NCBI RefSeq assembly: GCF_003716585.1
Contig: NZ_PTJO01000004.1
Location: forward strand, 124,001 to 188,000
Source of the DNA: Corynebacterium alimapuense
Lineage (GTDB): Bacteria > Actinomycetota > Actinomycetes > Mycobacteriales > Mycobacteriaceae
Length of the DNA stretch: 64,000 nt
Reading direction: 5' to 3'
The first letter of the stretch is position 1. Every line of letters starts with the position of its first letter. The position numbers and the translations under genes were made by a program. Positions 43,898 to 53,388 of the stretch are shown here, piece by piece. The notes beneath the pieces are model-generated. The model ran no database searches, was not told the DNA's origin, and saw only the letters and a list, made by a program, of their open reading frames with translations.

Positions 43898-45775
43898 TTA
43901 TTCGACGGTGACCGATTTGGCGAGATTTCGCGGCTTATCGATATCATCATTTCCGCAGGCCCGAGCGATATTGACCGCCAAAAACTGCAGCGGGATAGTA
44001 GCCAAGAGTGGCTGCATAATGGTCGAGGATTCAGGGATGGTGATGAGCCAATTGGCATAAGGCTCAACCGCGGTATCTCCCTCTTCCGCGATCACAATGG
44101 TCTTGGCCCCGCGTGCTCGAATCTCCTGGATATTGGAGACGATCTTCGAATGCAGCAGCTTCACACCTCTCGGAGAAGGTACAACCACCACGACGGGCAA
44201 ATCCTCTTCGATCAGCGCGATTGGGCCATGCTTGAGCTCGCCTGCGGGGAATCCCTCAGCATGGATATAGGCCAGCTCTTTGAGCTTGAGCGCACCTTCC
44301 AACGCCACCGGGAAGCCCACGCCACGGCCAAGGAAGAGCATGGTGTCAACTCGCCCCAGTTCATCAGAGAGCTGCTTGATGGATTCTTGAGAGTCCAACA
44401 CCTGTTGAACCTTGCCTGGGATCTCTTCCAACGTCTCCCAGATCTCCTGGATCTCATCTGGGTACTTTGTCCCCTTAGCCTGGGCTAATGCCAGACCGAC
44501 AATGTAATTGGCAGCTACCTGAGCCAGGAAAGCCTTGGTAGAGGCCACTCCGATTTCTGGGCCAGCGTGAGTATAGAGAACAGCATCGGACTCGCGCGGG
44601 ATCTGCGAGCCGTTGGTATTACACACCGCAAGTACCTTCGCGCCCTGAGTCTTTGCGTGCCGGACGGCCTCGAGCGTGTCAGCAGTCTCCCCGGACTGGG
44701 AAATAGCCAGCACCAAAGTGCGTTCATCAAGAACCGGATCACGGTAGCGGAACTCGGAGGCTACCTCGATCTGTACCGGGATACGCACCCAGTGCTCAAT
44801 GGCATATTTAGCCAGCAGCCCGGAGTGATAAGCCGAACCACAGGCGATAACGAACACCTGGTTGATGCTCTTCAAATCCGTGTTGGAAATATCGAACTTA
44901 TCCAGAACTACTCGACCGTCGCTGAAATGGCCGACCAGAGTGTCCCGCACAGCGGCCGGCTGCTCAAAGATCTCTTTCATCATGAAAGAGTCGTAGCCGC
45001 CCTTTTCCGCTGCTGCCAGATCCCAATCGATGGTGAAAGGTTTGCCTTCTGCGGCCGAACCATCAAAGTTGAGCACTTCATAGCCATCGCGGGAAATGAT
45101 GACCACGTTGTCCTGGTCAAGTTCCACGGCTTCTTTAGTGAACTCGATAAAAGCAGCGACATCGGAGCCGAGGAACATCTCATTCTCGCCCACTCCGACG
45201 ATCAGCGGTGTGGAACGGCGCGCAGCAATGATCTGGTCCGGATGATCAGCATGCATAAACAGCAGGGTAAAAGCACCTTCCAAGCGATCCAGCACGGCCA
45301 GTGCCGATGCCCGGAAGTCACCTGCGGTAGGCCCATCGTTATAAGCGAAAGCCAGAAGATGAGCTGCGACCTCTGAATCGGTCTCGGATTTCAGCTCCAC
45401 CCCTGCCTGTTCAATCTCGGTGCGAAGCACAGCGAAGTTCTCAATAATGCCGTTGTGCACGATCGAGACTCGACCGTCAAAAGACATATGCGGATGCGCA
45501 TTGCTATCGGTCGGACGCCCATGGGTGGCCCAACGGGTATGCCCAATGGCGGTGGTGCCCCTGAGCTGATCTTCACCGATTTCTGCAATCCGAGCCTCAA
45601 GATTAGCCAACTTACCGGCATGCTTGACCATGTTAATAACTGGATCACCCTGCTCATCGGTACCAGCGACTGCGATTCCGGAAGAATCGTAGCCGCGGTA
45701 TTCCATCCGACGCAACGCATCCAGCGCAAGATTGAGACCCTGACGATTACCGACGTATCCAACGATTCCACACAT
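43898..45775 (-). CDS. glmS: Glutamine-fructose-6-phosphate aminotransferase
   Basis: First enzyme of UDP-GlcNAc synthesis; 625 residues. The start is fixed by the mature N-terminal catalytic Cys of MCGIVGYVG. The glutaminase domain includes GHTRWATHGRP. Two SIS domains follow (FVIACGSAYHSGLLAKY, LAISQSGETADT). The C-terminus is DKPRNLAKSVTVE. It stands near glmM, the next step of the pathway, with three unknown genes in between. Confidence 0.97.
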   Translation of the reverse strand: MCGIVGYVGNRQGLNLALDALRRMEYRGYDSSGIAVAGTDEQGDPVINMVKHAGKLANLEARIAEIGEDQLRGTTAIGHTRWATHGRPTDSNAHPHMSFDGRVSIVHNGIIENFAVLRTEIEQAGVELKSETDSEVAAHLLAFAYNDGPTAGDFRASALAVLDRLEGAFTLLFMHADHPDQIIAARRSTPLIVGVGENEMFLGSDVAAFIEFTKEAVELDQDNVVIISRDGYEVLNFDGSAAEGKPFTIDWDLAAAEKGGYDSFMMKEIFEQPAAVRDTLVGHFSDGRVVLDKFDISNTDLKSINQVFVIACGSAYHSGLLAKYAIEHWVRIPVQIEVASEFRYRDPVLDERTLVLAISQSGETADTLEAVRHAKTQGAKVLAVCNTNGSQIPRESDAVLYTHAGPEIGVASTKAFLAQVAANYIVGLALAQAKGTKYPDEIQEIWETLEEIPGKVQQVLDSQESIKQLSDELGRVDTMLFLGRGVGFPVALEGALKLKELAYIHAEGFPAGELKHGPIALIEEDLPVVVVVPSPRGVKLLHSKIVSNIQEIRARGAKTIVIAEEGDTAVEPYANWLITIPESSTIMQPLLATIPLQFLAVNIARACGNDDIDKPRNLAKSVTVE

Positions 45776-45918
45776 GAGGGCAACTGTAGTGGAGTTTGCT
45801 GTATGCACGTATAAAAGACCCACACCAAGCGAGTATGCCGACCAAGTATTCCGGATCCATCCGACAAGAATGAACGCTTGTCCAGTCCTTGAAAGATGGT
45901 TGCACTATCCTGGTAAAC

Positions 45919-46770
45919 GTGTCTGAGAATCTGAAGAAGCACCTGGCCCAACTCTCCAAGCGCGGCCCGCACCGTGTGCTCGTCGGCGACCTCAGTTATG
46001 CCGGTATGGCGGGCAAGGTCTACGCCCCGGCAGAAGGCAGCAATGTGCCCGCCATCGCCTTCGGACATGATTGGCTGCGTTCGGTCAAGGCCTACCACGC
46101 CACCCTGCGCCATCTAGCCAGCTGGGGCATCGTGGTCGTGGCCCCGGATACCGAATCCGGACTCATCCCGGATCATCGTGGGTTCTCCGCCGATCTAGAA
46201 ACTGCCCTGCAGATCGCCGCTGGCGTGAAGCTGGGCAATGGAAACGTCACCGTTTCTCCCGGCAAGCTCGGTATTGCTGGCCACGGTATGGGTGCCGGCG
46301 CCGCAATTCTGGCAGCTGCAGGCAACCCGACGGTTAAGGCAGTCGGTGCGCTCTACCCAGCAGTGACTGCTCCCCCTGTCTACGCTGCTGCTCAATCTGT
46401 CCAAGCTCCCGGCCTCATCATTGGAAGCGGCAAGAAGGATCTTTTCGACGCTGGTAATCCAGCCCGCATCGCTGAGAACTGGGCAGGCACAGTTGCCTAC
46501 CGGGAAATGACTAAGGGCAGCCAGCTGGGATTCAGCGAAGGCGCCGTCCTGAGAATGTTTTTGGGTATTGGTCGATCTCAAAACGCTGCCCAAGAGACCG
46601 CCCGCGGCCTCCTCACCGGTTTCTTGCTTCATCAACTCGACTCCCAAAAGAAATACGCCGGGTTTTCTGCAGCACTAGCTGAGGGCAAGCACTTTGAATC
46701 CTTCACCGGATCCGACCTTTCAGCCAAGGCTGGCCCCCAGGCTGAATCGACGCCCCTCTCGCTCAGCTAA
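45919..46770 (+). CDS. Alpha/beta-hydrolase-fold protein lacking the nucleophile serine
   Basis: 283 residues with the dienelactone/PET-hydrolase-like fold: VPAIAFGHDWLRSVKAYHATLRHLASWGIVV and the elbow region LGIAGHGMGAGAAILAA. The usual G-x-S-x-G elbow reads G-H-G-M-G, so the nucleophile Ser is Gly. It may be a binding or structural protein, or use another residue. A GTG start at 45919 (V-SENLKKHL) is most likely. It is divergent from glmS. Confidence 0.8.
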   Translation: MSENLKKHLAQLSKRGPHRVLVGDLSYAGMAGKVYAPAEGSNVPAIAFGHDWLRSVKAYHATLRHLASWGIVVVAPDTESGLIPDHRGFSADLETALQIAAGVKLGNGNVTVSPGKLGIAGHGMGAGAAILAAAGNPTVKAVGALYPAVTAPPVYAAAQSVQAPGLIIGSGKKDLFDAGNPARIAENWAGTVAYREMTKGSQLGFSEGAVLRMFLGIGRSQNAAQETARGLLTGFLLHQLDSQKKYAGFSAALAEGKHFESFTGSDLSAKAGPQAESTPLSLS

Positions 46771-46776
46771 CCACGC

Positions 46777-46977
46777 TCAACTCTTTCTGAGCACGCTCTG
46801 TACTCGGCCCCGCGGTTGTCCCCGTTGAGGCTGAGACCGGGCAGCGTTTGGCCTTGGCGCAGTAGCAGTCCTTTCGACTCTTTCTTGTGCTTTGGCTAAT
46901 GCCTTCTCAAACTCGAGCATTCGCTGAGTGGTCCGCTTCCGGAATTGGCGTGAAAACTCCTCGAATTCCATCACCAC
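46777..46977 (-). CDS. Small basic coiled-coil protein, unknown
   Basis: 66 residues: an N-terminal amphipathic helix (EFEEFSRQFRKRTTQRMLEF) and an Arg/Pro/Gln-rich basic tail. It overlaps the 467-residue gene by 7 bp, so it is the last gene of that three-gene unit. Function unknown. Confidence 0.55.
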   Translation of the reverse strand: MVMEFEEFSRQFRKRTTQRMLEFEKALAKAQERVERTATAPRPNAARSQPQRGQPRGRVQSVLRKS

Positions 46978-48374
46978 TTACCTGCCTTTCTTGCTCCACC
47001 CGGTGTCTCCACAGGGGCTGGTTCTACCAATTCACTAGCTGAGTATGAATCGGCCGCTGCCTGGGGCTGCTCCGCCAGCGGTGGGTTATCAAAACTCTCT
47101 ACGGCAGCTGTCTCAACAATCGGAAGGTTCTTTTTCGGCGGAGCCGGTGGTTCTTCAACCTCCGCTAACGCTTCCGGCGGGGCAATCACCTCGTCAGGTG
47201 ATGACGGTGGTGAAGGCTCGGCGGGTGTTTCAGGCTCCGGAGCAGGTGGCTCTGGCTCCGGTTCTGTCTCTAGCGTATCCGCTGGGACCTCCGCACACGC
47301 TGCGGCCTCCTCACAGGCGTGGAGCAGCAGACCTAGTCCGATCAGTGCTACGCCAATTCCCAACGCTCCGAGCACACCATTACACTGCCCACTTTCAGCT
47401 GTGGACTCCGAGCACTCCTCAACCACGGCTGGCGTTGGGCACTCTTGCTTGTCGACGACTAGCGTTGGGCACTCTTGTGCGGACACTGTCCCTTGTCCTG
47501 TCTGTGCTGTCTGTGCTGTCTGTGCTGTCGATGAGGCTGCGAAGGTCTCCCCGACGACTCCGGTACCGCCTTGAGCCTGGGCAAGGGATTCGGAACCGGT
47601 AGGAGCCGCGGTAGGTGGGCAGGTTGGCAGTGCCGGAGCCGATGAACTCGAGCCCGCAGATTGCGGCAAAGTGGGACAATCTTGGGTACTAGGTTCCGCC
47701 ACTGGAGCTGTAGGTGAGCTCTCGCAAGAGACCACCTCCGGTTCGACATAACTCCCATTGCTCTCACATACTGCGTTGCCGCGATCAAGCAATTCATTCA
47801 AGCATCCGGCGACCGCCTCATCCCGGTCCTGACAACAACCGATAATGCCAGCCCCGGCAGAATCAATGAGGTCAGCTCCGCTAGCCACGCATTCAGCAAA
47901 CTCATGTGGGTATTCAGCAGGATCGAGGCTGCCGAGGAATCCACTTAGCTGTTCAATAACAGCGCGCAATGCCAAGACAATCTCATCAATTCCAGTCTCT
48001 GATACTTCTTCGATATCGGTGAGGGCTTCGCCTGCTGATTCTGCGGAGTGCTCCAATTCCTGAGATTGTTCTCGGTTATCAAAGAAATCTCGAACAGTGT
48101 CACTGAGGCGGCCGAGAATCTCACCGAGAGCAGCTTGAGAGATAAACTCAGTAACCTGCTGGAAGATTCCACCTCGCATGGACGTGGAATCACTGGATCC
48201 GGCGGCCAGACGTGTTTGTTCCAACAGCGCGCCGGGGTCTAGACCATCAGTAGCCATAACCCTTTCCATGAGTTCAGCCGCTGGCACCATCGGTCCACGA
48301 TAGGAACCACGAGAAGCCTGCCGCAGCAGCTCAACGGCTCCCCGATAGCCGGCCACTGCGATCGGGGCGGTCAT
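46971..48374 (-). CDS. Cys-rich, Pro-rich membrane protein, possibly ESX-associated
   Basis: Not recognised. 467 residues. The helical N-terminal half (to about 180) resembles ESX effector helices. The middle is Cys-rich, with repeated ECPT/DCPT-type motifs. A membrane helix lies near residues 325-345 (LGIGVALIGLGLLLHAC). A Pro/Glu-rich tail of about 100 residues follows. A Gln-Thr-Ala tandem (TAQTAQTAQT) is encoded by 9-bp repeats near 47491-47530. It overlaps its neighbours on both sides, so the three genes are one operon. Confidence 0.6.
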   Translation of the reverse strand: MTAPIAVAGYRGAVELLRQASRGSYRGPMVPAAELMERVMATDGLDPGALLEQTRLAAGSSDSTSMRGGIFQQVTEFISQAALGEILGRLSDTVRDFFDNREQSQELEHSAESAGEALTDIEEVSETGIDEIVLALRAVIEQLSGFLGSLDPAEYPHEFAECVASGADLIDSAGAGIIGCCQDRDEAVAGCLNELLDRGNAVCESNGSYVEPEVVSCESSPTAPVAEPSTQDCPTLPQSAGSSSSAPALPTCPPTAAPTGSESLAQAQGGTGVVGETFAASSTAQTAQTAQTGQGTVSAQECPTLVVDKQECPTPAVVEECSESTAESGQCNGVLGALGIGVALIGLGLLLHACEEAAACAEVPADTLETEPEPEPPAPEPETPAEPSPPSSPDEVIAPPEALAEVEEPPAPPKKNLPIVETAAVESFDNPPLAEQPQAAADSYSASELVEPAPVETPGGARKAGKW

Positions 48375-48670
48375 GGATTTCCTCGGAGTTGCTCAGCAAA
48401 ATCCACATCTACTCCGCGAAATACTTGCACTTGCTCAGCAGCCGCTTGAGTAGTGGTTTGGACTGCTTCGATGCACTCTCTTCCTCGGGAGTGCACCCGC
48501 TCAAGCATCTCCGCGATAGCTTTCCCCTGAGCTGCGAAATCACGGCCAACAGCTGACGTAAGCAAAGCAGGTGTCGCTGCAGTATGTCTCTGGTGCTGTT
48601 GTTTTCCTTCGACCGCTAGGGCTTCCAGCGCTGCCAATGCTGCAGTGTGATCCAGACTGATTCCGGACAT
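48371..48670 (-). CDS. 99-residue helical protein, WXG/Esp-like size
   Basis: Not recognised by family. 99 residues, predicted all-helical, with GISLDHTAALAALEALAVEGKQ at the start and a central REC segment. Size and helix-rich composition recall ESX-secreted or EspC-like partners, but no W-x-G motif is present. Start behind GAGGGGGATTTTC; first gene of the three-gene unit between glmM and glmS. Confidence 0.5.
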   Translation of the reverse strand: MSGISLDHTAALAALEALAVEGKQQHQRHTAATPALLTSAVGRDFAAQGKAIAEMLERVHSRGRECIEAVQTTTQAAAEQVQVFRGVDVDFAEQLRGNP

Positions 48671-48748
48671 GAAAATCCCCCTCCAATTCCTCGACTGGCC
48701 TTCACCAGTGTTGGACTTTGAGAGGGGGCAGGTGGTTCCCGCTAAAAC

Positions 48749-50101
48749 CTAAATTGACGCAACGATCGCAGCTAGACGGCCGGCAACCTTGCGGGCATGC
48801 TCACTTTCAGAAGCCTCAACCATGACACGGAAAAGCTCTTCTGTTCCTGAAGCGCGCAAGAGGACTCGACCGGTGGAACCAAGCTCGATCTCCGCCGCGG
48901 AGATAGCCTCCAACACGCGCTCATCGTTCATGATGACTGACTTATTCTCGACCGGGACGTTGATCAGCACCTGCGGCAAAATCTTCATCACACTGGCTAA
49001 TTCAGCAATTGAGGTGGAGGTTTCTGCCATCCGAGCCATGAGTTTCAGGCCAGTCAGCGTGCCATCACCGGTGGTGCAATGGTCTGGGAGCACCAGGTGA
49101 CCAGATTGCTCACCACCGAGGCTGAAGCCGCCGGCGTTCAACTCTTCGAGGACATAGCGGTCGCCGACTTTGGTCTCACGGACCTCGATGCCCTGCTGCT
49201 CCATGGCGATCTTGAGGCCAAGGTTACTCATGACGGTAGCCACCAGAGTGTTCTTGCGGAGCTCTGATTTTTCTTTCATCGCCACTGCGAGAATCGCCAT
49301 AATTTGGTCACCATCGATGACATTGCCCTCGGCGTCAACGGCCAAGCAACGATCCGCATCGCCGTCGTGGGACAGTCCCAAGTCAGCGCCGTGTTCAAGG
49401 ACTGCTTGTTGGACCTCTTCAATGTGCGTAGAACCGCAATTGTCATTGATGTTATAAGCATCCGGTTGGTCATGAATGGCGATAACTTCAGCACCGGCTG
49501 CCCGATAGGCGGCAGGAGCAACTTCGAAAGCTGCGCCGTTAGCGGTATCCACGACAACTTTGATACCTGCCAGGCTGGTCGGCACAGATTCCGCCAGATG
49601 AGCCAAGTAACGATCCATCGCGTCTGGGGCTTCTTCAATGATCCGGCCAATACCGGTACCGGTCGGGCCAGTGGCCGATAGCTCCGTCATAGCAGCTTCA
49701 ATCTTGTCTTCTACGACATCTGGGAGCTTGCGCCCACCGGTCGAGAAAAACTTGATCCCGTTGTCAGGCATCGGATTATGAGAGGCCGAGATCATCACGC
49801 CCATGTCAGCCCCATAAGCATCAGTCAGGAAGGCAACACCTGGGGTGGGGATCACACCGACGCGCAGTACATCCACCCCACGCGCAGCCATTCCGGCAGC
49901 TAGCGCTGCTGCGAGCATTTCTCCGGAGACACGTGGATCTCGGCCGATGATGGCGGTCGGACGCAGGTCACTCGATTTGCGATCCGCAGTGAGCACGTCA
50001 GCGGCTGCCCCACCCAGCGACAATGCCATGGATACGGTCAAATCCTTGTTGGCGAGGCCACGAACGCCATCAGTGCCGAAGAGTCGAGTCATGTTGACCA
50101 T
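48749..50101 (-). CDS. glmM: Phosphoglucosamine mutase
   Basis: Isomerises glucosamine-6-P to glucosamine-1-P for UDP-GlcNAc. It has 450 residues. Start block [13 protein letters not shown], catalytic phospho-Ser in [16 protein letters not shown], Mg-binding [11 protein letters not shown] and sugar loop GGEQSGHLV. An ATG at 50092 (MTRLFGTDG) is an equally good family start; the upstream one is closer to the GAGAGGG ribosome site. Confidence 0.96.
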   Translation of the reverse strand: MVNMTRLFGTDGVRGLANKDLTVSMALSLGGAAADVLTADRKSSDLRPTAIIGRDPRVSGEMLAAALAAGMAARGVDVLRVGVIPTPGVAFLTDAYGADMGVMISASHNPMPDNGIKFFSTGGRKLPDVVEDKIEAAMTELSATGPTGTGIGRIIEEAPDAMDRYLAHLAESVPTSLAGIKVVVDTANGAAFEVAPAAYRAAGAEVIAIHDQPDAYNINDNCGSTHIEEVQQAVLEHGADLGLSHDGDADRCLAVDAEGNVIDGDQIMAILAVAMKEKSELRKNTLVATVMSNLGLKIAMEQQGIEVRETKVGDRYVLEELNAGGFSLGGEQSGHLVLPDHCTTGDGTLTGLKLMARMAETSTSIAELASVMKILPQVLINVPVENKSVIMNDERVLEAISAAEIELGSTGRVLLRASGTEELFRVMVEASESEHARKVAGRLAAIVASI

Positions 50102-50269
50102 TATGCCCTCTCAATCTCACGTTCCTGCACTGGGTTGCCACCTCTGCCCAATCGGGCAATCTGAAGAAGATGCTCCCTGCTTACACCTATCCACATTGGG
50201 TCAGCGTGAGCCAGAGAAGCTACGAACTCAATCGCAGAGGCCTTCTTAAGTTCCACTGAAACGACAAAA

Positions 50270-50297
50270 GCCGTCCCACCGGAGACGGTGGAACGGC
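50270..50297 (-). terminator. Terminator of rplM-rpsI
   Basis: GCCGTCCCACCG pairs with CGGTGGAACGGC around a GAGA loop; on the minus strand TTTTG follows. Confidence 0.75.
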
Positions 50298-50324
50298 ATT
50301 CGTAGTGAAAATAAGGCTCGAAGC

Positions 50325-50873
50325 TTAGCGCTTGGAGTACTGCGGGGCGCGACGTGCCTTGTGCAGACCGGCCTTCTTGCGCTCGACTGCACGAGCGTCA
50401 CGGGTCAGGAAGCCTGCCTTCTTCAGCGCCGCACGATCGGAGGGGCTGTAGATGATCAGTGCACGAGCGATAGCCAGGCGCAGGGCGCCGGACTGACCGG
50501 TCGGGCCGCCACCGGAGATGTTGGCCTTGATATCAAACTGGCCCTCGCGCTCGAGGAGCGTCAGCGGTGCCAGGATGTCCTGCTGGTGCAGCTTGTTCGG
50601 GAAGTAGTCATCCAGCGAACGGCCGTTGCAGGTGATTTCGCCGGTACCGGCGACCATGCGTGCACGAGCGATGGCGCGCTTACGGCGACCAACGGTCTGC
50701 AGCGGGCCTTCGAGCTCGACCGGGGCAGCAGCCTCGGCGTCGTCCTCAGCCTCAACCTCGGGAGCAACTGCGTCACCGATGGTGTAGTTGAATTCCTCGG
50801 TTGCTGCGGTAGCGGCGTCGATATCCGCAACCTCTGCAACGTTGGCGTCGTCGTTCAGGTTCTGATCGGTCAC
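50325..50873 (-). CDS. rpsI: 30S ribosomal protein S9
   Basis: Small-subunit protein that contacts P-site tRNA with its C-terminal tail. It has 182 residues. The conserved body runs from [18 protein letters not shown] to the basic end [17 protein letters not shown]. The first 55 residues are an acidic Ala/Glu-rich extension, common in actinobacteria. GTG start overlaps the rplM TGA. Confidence 0.97.
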   Translation of the reverse strand: MTDQNLNDDANVAEVADIDAATAATEEFNYTIGDAVAPEVEAEDDAEAAAPVELEGPLQTVGRRKRAIARARMVAGTGEITCNGRSLDDYFPNKLHQQDILAPLTLLEREGQFDIKANISGGGPTGQSGALRLAIARALIIYSPSDRAALKKAGFLTRDARAVERKKAGLHKARRAPQYSKR

Positions 50874-51313
50874 TGTGCCACCTGCTTGATCTCGAAGGTC
50901 TCGGGCTTCTGGCCAGCGTAGGGGTGCTCAGAGCCAGTGAAAACGTGCAGCTTCTTAACGGAGGCAGCGGAGAGCTTGTTGTGCGGCATCATTCCGGTGA
51001 TTGCCTCCTCGACTACGCGGTCGGGGCGAGTGTCCAGAGCCTTACCAAGGGTCATGGACTTCAAACCACCCGGGTAACCGGAGTGGCGGTAGCGCATCTC
51101 ACGCTCGCGCTTGTTGGAGGAGATGTGAACCTTGTCGGCGTTGATCACGATAACGTGATCGCCACAGTCGACGTTTGGTGCGTACTGGGGCTTACCCTTG
51201 CCGCGCAGCAAATCTGCTACGTGGGAGGAGAGTCGACCCAAGACCACATCGGTGGCGTCGATGACGTACCACTTACGGGCGATGTCACCGCTCTTCGGGT
51301 GGAAAGTAGACAA
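50870..51313 (-). CDS. rplM: 50S ribosomal protein L13
   Basis: Large-subunit protein, 147 residues. Landmarks [33 protein letters not shown] and the conserved block [16 protein letters not shown] behind AAGGAG. First gene of rplM-rpsI. Confidence 0.97.
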   Translation of the reverse strand: MSTFHPKSGDIARKWYVIDATDVVLGRLSSHVADLLRGKGKPQYAPNVDCGDHVIVINADKVHISSNKREREMRYRHSGYPGGLKSMTLGKALDTRPDRVVEEAITGMMPHNKLSAASVKKLHVFTGSEHPYAGQKPETFEIKQVAQ

Positions 51314-51481
51314 AATGACTCCTTGAAAGTCTGTCTGAGGGCTGCCGGCCGAATAAACTGTGCGCTCTACCCATCCCCGGCGGCCGGTGGAGACCCGCAG
51401 GATGACTCAACGACCATTCAGCACGTCGATCGAGCACACACAGATATTCCACTTTAGAGCACTGGCACCAAGAAGACCAAA
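51314..51481 (-). promoter_or_regulatory. rplM-rpsI leader/promoter region
   Basis: No gene is seen between the ESX terminator and rplM. It should hold the promoter and leader of the ribosomal operon; I could not assign -35/-10 boxes with confidence. Confidence 0.35.
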
Positions 51482-51523
51482 ACCGTCCACGGCAAGAGCA
51501 GCAAAGCTCCTGCCGTGGACGGT
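51482..51523 (-). terminator. Terminator after esxB-esxA
   Basis: ACCGTCCACGGCA pairs with TGCCGTGGACGGT, with an inner GAGC/GCTC extension; on the minus strand TTTTGG follows. Confidence 0.85.
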
Positions 51524-51608
51524 CAGTGTTTCAATCGGAGCTGAAAAGCTTAGGAAACACGACTACCGTTTTCCTGCGATCTGTAGCCTTCTTCAGCCCG
51601 CTATTTTT

Positions 51609-51896
51609 CTATCCCCAGCTGGCAGCTGCCATCCGGTTAACATCACTCATCCGATCGTTGCCTTGCGCCACCGTGCGCGCAATCGTAGACAAGATGGTGT
51701 TGAGCTCAGCTGCGGAATTATCCCATTTCGCCTGTGCTTGCTGATACGCAGCCGCGGAATCGCCTTCCCAGGTAGCAACCATGGGTTGGATCTGAGACTT
51801 CAGGTCAGCCAGCAATGAGTTGATACGACCCGAAGTCGCGTTAATGTCGGCGGCGGCAGATTCGATTGCCCCGAACTGATATTTGATTGCATCCAT
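51609..51896 (-). CDS. esxA: WXG100 protein, EsxA/ESAT-6-like
   Basis: Small type VII secretion substrate, 95 residues, helix-turn-helix hairpin with the WEG motif at the turn (ATWEGDSAAAYQQAQAKWD). Paired with esxB just upstream, the usual heterodimer. With eccC disrupted, secretion of this pair is probably impaired. Confidence 0.9.
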   Translation of the reverse strand: MDAIKYQFGAIESAAADINATSGRINSLLADLKSQIQPMVATWEGDSAAAYQQAQAKWDNSAAELNTILSTIARTVAQGNDRMSDVNRMAAASWG

Positions 51897-51929
51897 AGTC
51901 AGTGCTCCTTGAGGTTTCGATTAGTCCGC

Positions 51930-52247
51930 TTAGAGGGCTAGGCCCTGGCCGCCGACGGATGTGAAGGTCTGGGCATTTTCTGCTTCAATGTTGTCGAAGC
52001 TGTGAGCATTGGTTCGGATGTTGTCAGAAATGCTGGTCAGTGCTTCTTGTAGCTCGCGCTCAGAGGCATTCCAGCGTTGCATAAGCCCATCGAAGCTGAC
52101 CTGCGCACTTCCTGCCCAGCTTCCACGGACACCGTCGACGACGCCCTGCAGACGTGAGAGCTCACCTTGCACTTCGGTGTTGGTGTTATCGACGCGGCCG
52201 GCGGTAGCCAGCATCACGTCGGCTTCAGTCTTAAATAGTTCAGCCAT
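51930..52247 (-). CDS. esxB: WXG100 protein, EsxB/CFP-10-like
   Basis: 105 residues from MAELFKTEAD, behind a strong GAGGAGGGG. The WXG turn is GSWAGSAQVSFDGLMQRWN. The C-terminal signal is degenerate: a F-x3-E (FDNIE) stands where Y-x3-D/E is expected. EsxB normally docks on the EccC C-terminal ATPase. 33 bp upstream of esxA. Confidence 0.9.
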   Translation of the reverse strand: MAELFKTEADVMLATAGRVDNTNTEVQGELSRLQGVVDGVRGSWAGSAQVSFDGLMQRWNASERELQEALTSISDNIRTNAHSFDNIEAENAQTFTSVGGQGLAL

Positions 52248-52401
52248 GAATTCGCCCCTCCTCGAATATGAGATTGATGTTGCCAGTGGCGATAGGAATT
52301 TCCCCGCCACTCCCCCAGAAGAATCACTGCCTCGATCCTTCCACGACTGTTGGACTCCACTCATAGATCATCGGTTCCCGACCCTGGTGAAAACCTCAGA
52401 A

Positions 52402-53388
52402 TTATCCGGTCAGCTCCATGCTCTCTAGCACCATCGCGCAGGCCGCTTCTTGCGGAAGAGTCGGCTGCTGACGAGTCTGGCAACCAACGCTGAACTGACG
52501 GCCTGCTTCCACCCAAGTACCCCAAGAAACCTCCGAGCCATCACCCGGCAGCTCTCGATAGCGCATGATCTGTTGACCGTCTGGGGTCTCCGCCGATTCG
52601 AGCCCTTCGAGCGTCTCATCCGCTTCCACCATCGTGGTGACCTGCTTGAGAACCTCTACCGAAGGCACTGAGTAGACCGGTTCTGCTGCTAGATGAATCC
52701 GCAGATTCGGATCATCACCGGTAGCTAGTAACCCATCATCTCGACTCTCTATCCGAAAACCGCCTGGGGCTGCGATCCGGAGACCGCTATGTTCCAGGAT
52801 CACCTGCGCCGTTTCAGAATCCTCTAGGGTCTCGCTCGGATCCGCTAGATCCGAGCCACTTGCCCTCAGATCACTGCTTATCGACGGCGTCGGCTCAGCG
52901 AATGTCGGCAAGCCCGACGCACTCGATGAGCTCTCAGCTCCATCAACGATCCACCAGCTCACTCCCACGACAACAACGACCACCACCGCTAACACCAAGT
53001 GGAAGGGATGCAGCCTCCCACCGCCACTAATTCGGTGACGCCCACGAGCAGCAGAGTCGGTTGGTCTGGTGATCTCGATTTCCCCGCTATCGGGCGGAAG
53101 AGGATGTTCACGAACGACCTCCGCAGGATAAGCGGCCACCCCTTTGTTCAACAGCGTCCGGGTGAGAATCTCTGTAGTCGGTCCATCAGCATCAACAACG
53201 ACCTCTACTTCAGGCCAATGGAGACTGCCAAGTTCACGGGCCTGATCGATGACCGCAGGCAGCGCCCACCCATCGATAATCCCGCTTCCTGGCAGGTCAT
53301 AGCGGTAGACCGTATCTGGGCCTTCGAAGATGGTGGCGGTCTCTAATACCGTGATACTCAACGTTCCCGGGACAGTTGGTGCACTCAA
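52402..53388 (-). CDS. Type VII secretion-associated protein, Rv3446c family
   Basis: Membrane protein found beside ESX core genes; 328 residues from a TTG start. Residues about 1-110 form a soluble N-terminal domain. A membrane helix lies near 126-145 (PFHLVLAVVVVVVVGVSWW). The C-terminal domain (about 200-328) is Rv3446c-like, with HSGLRIAAPGGFRI, YRELPGDGSEVSWG and a Cys pair in VGCQTRQQ/EAACAMVLE. The TTG overlaps the eccC TGA (TTGA), so translation is coupled to eccC. Confidence 0.8.
   Translation of the reverse strand: MSAPTVPGTLSITVLETATIFEGPDTVYRYDLPGSGIIDGWALPAVIDQARELGSLHWPEVEVVVDADGPTTEILTRTLLNKGVAAYPAEVVREHPLPPDSGEIEITRPTDSAARGRHRISGGGRLHPFHLVLAVVVVVVVGVSWWIVDGAESSSSASGLPTFAEPTPSISSDLRASGSDLADPSETLEDSETAQVILEHSGLRIAAPGGFRIESRDDGLLATGDDPNLRIHLAAEPVYSVPSVEVLKQVTTMVEADETLEGLESAETPDGQQIMRYRELPGDGSEVSWGTWVEAGRQFSVGCQTRQQPTLPQEAACAMVLESMELTG

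Noticed and set aside
48371-48670. A genuine WXG100 protein
   Set aside because: Size and helicity fit but no W-x-G turn exists; left as unknown.
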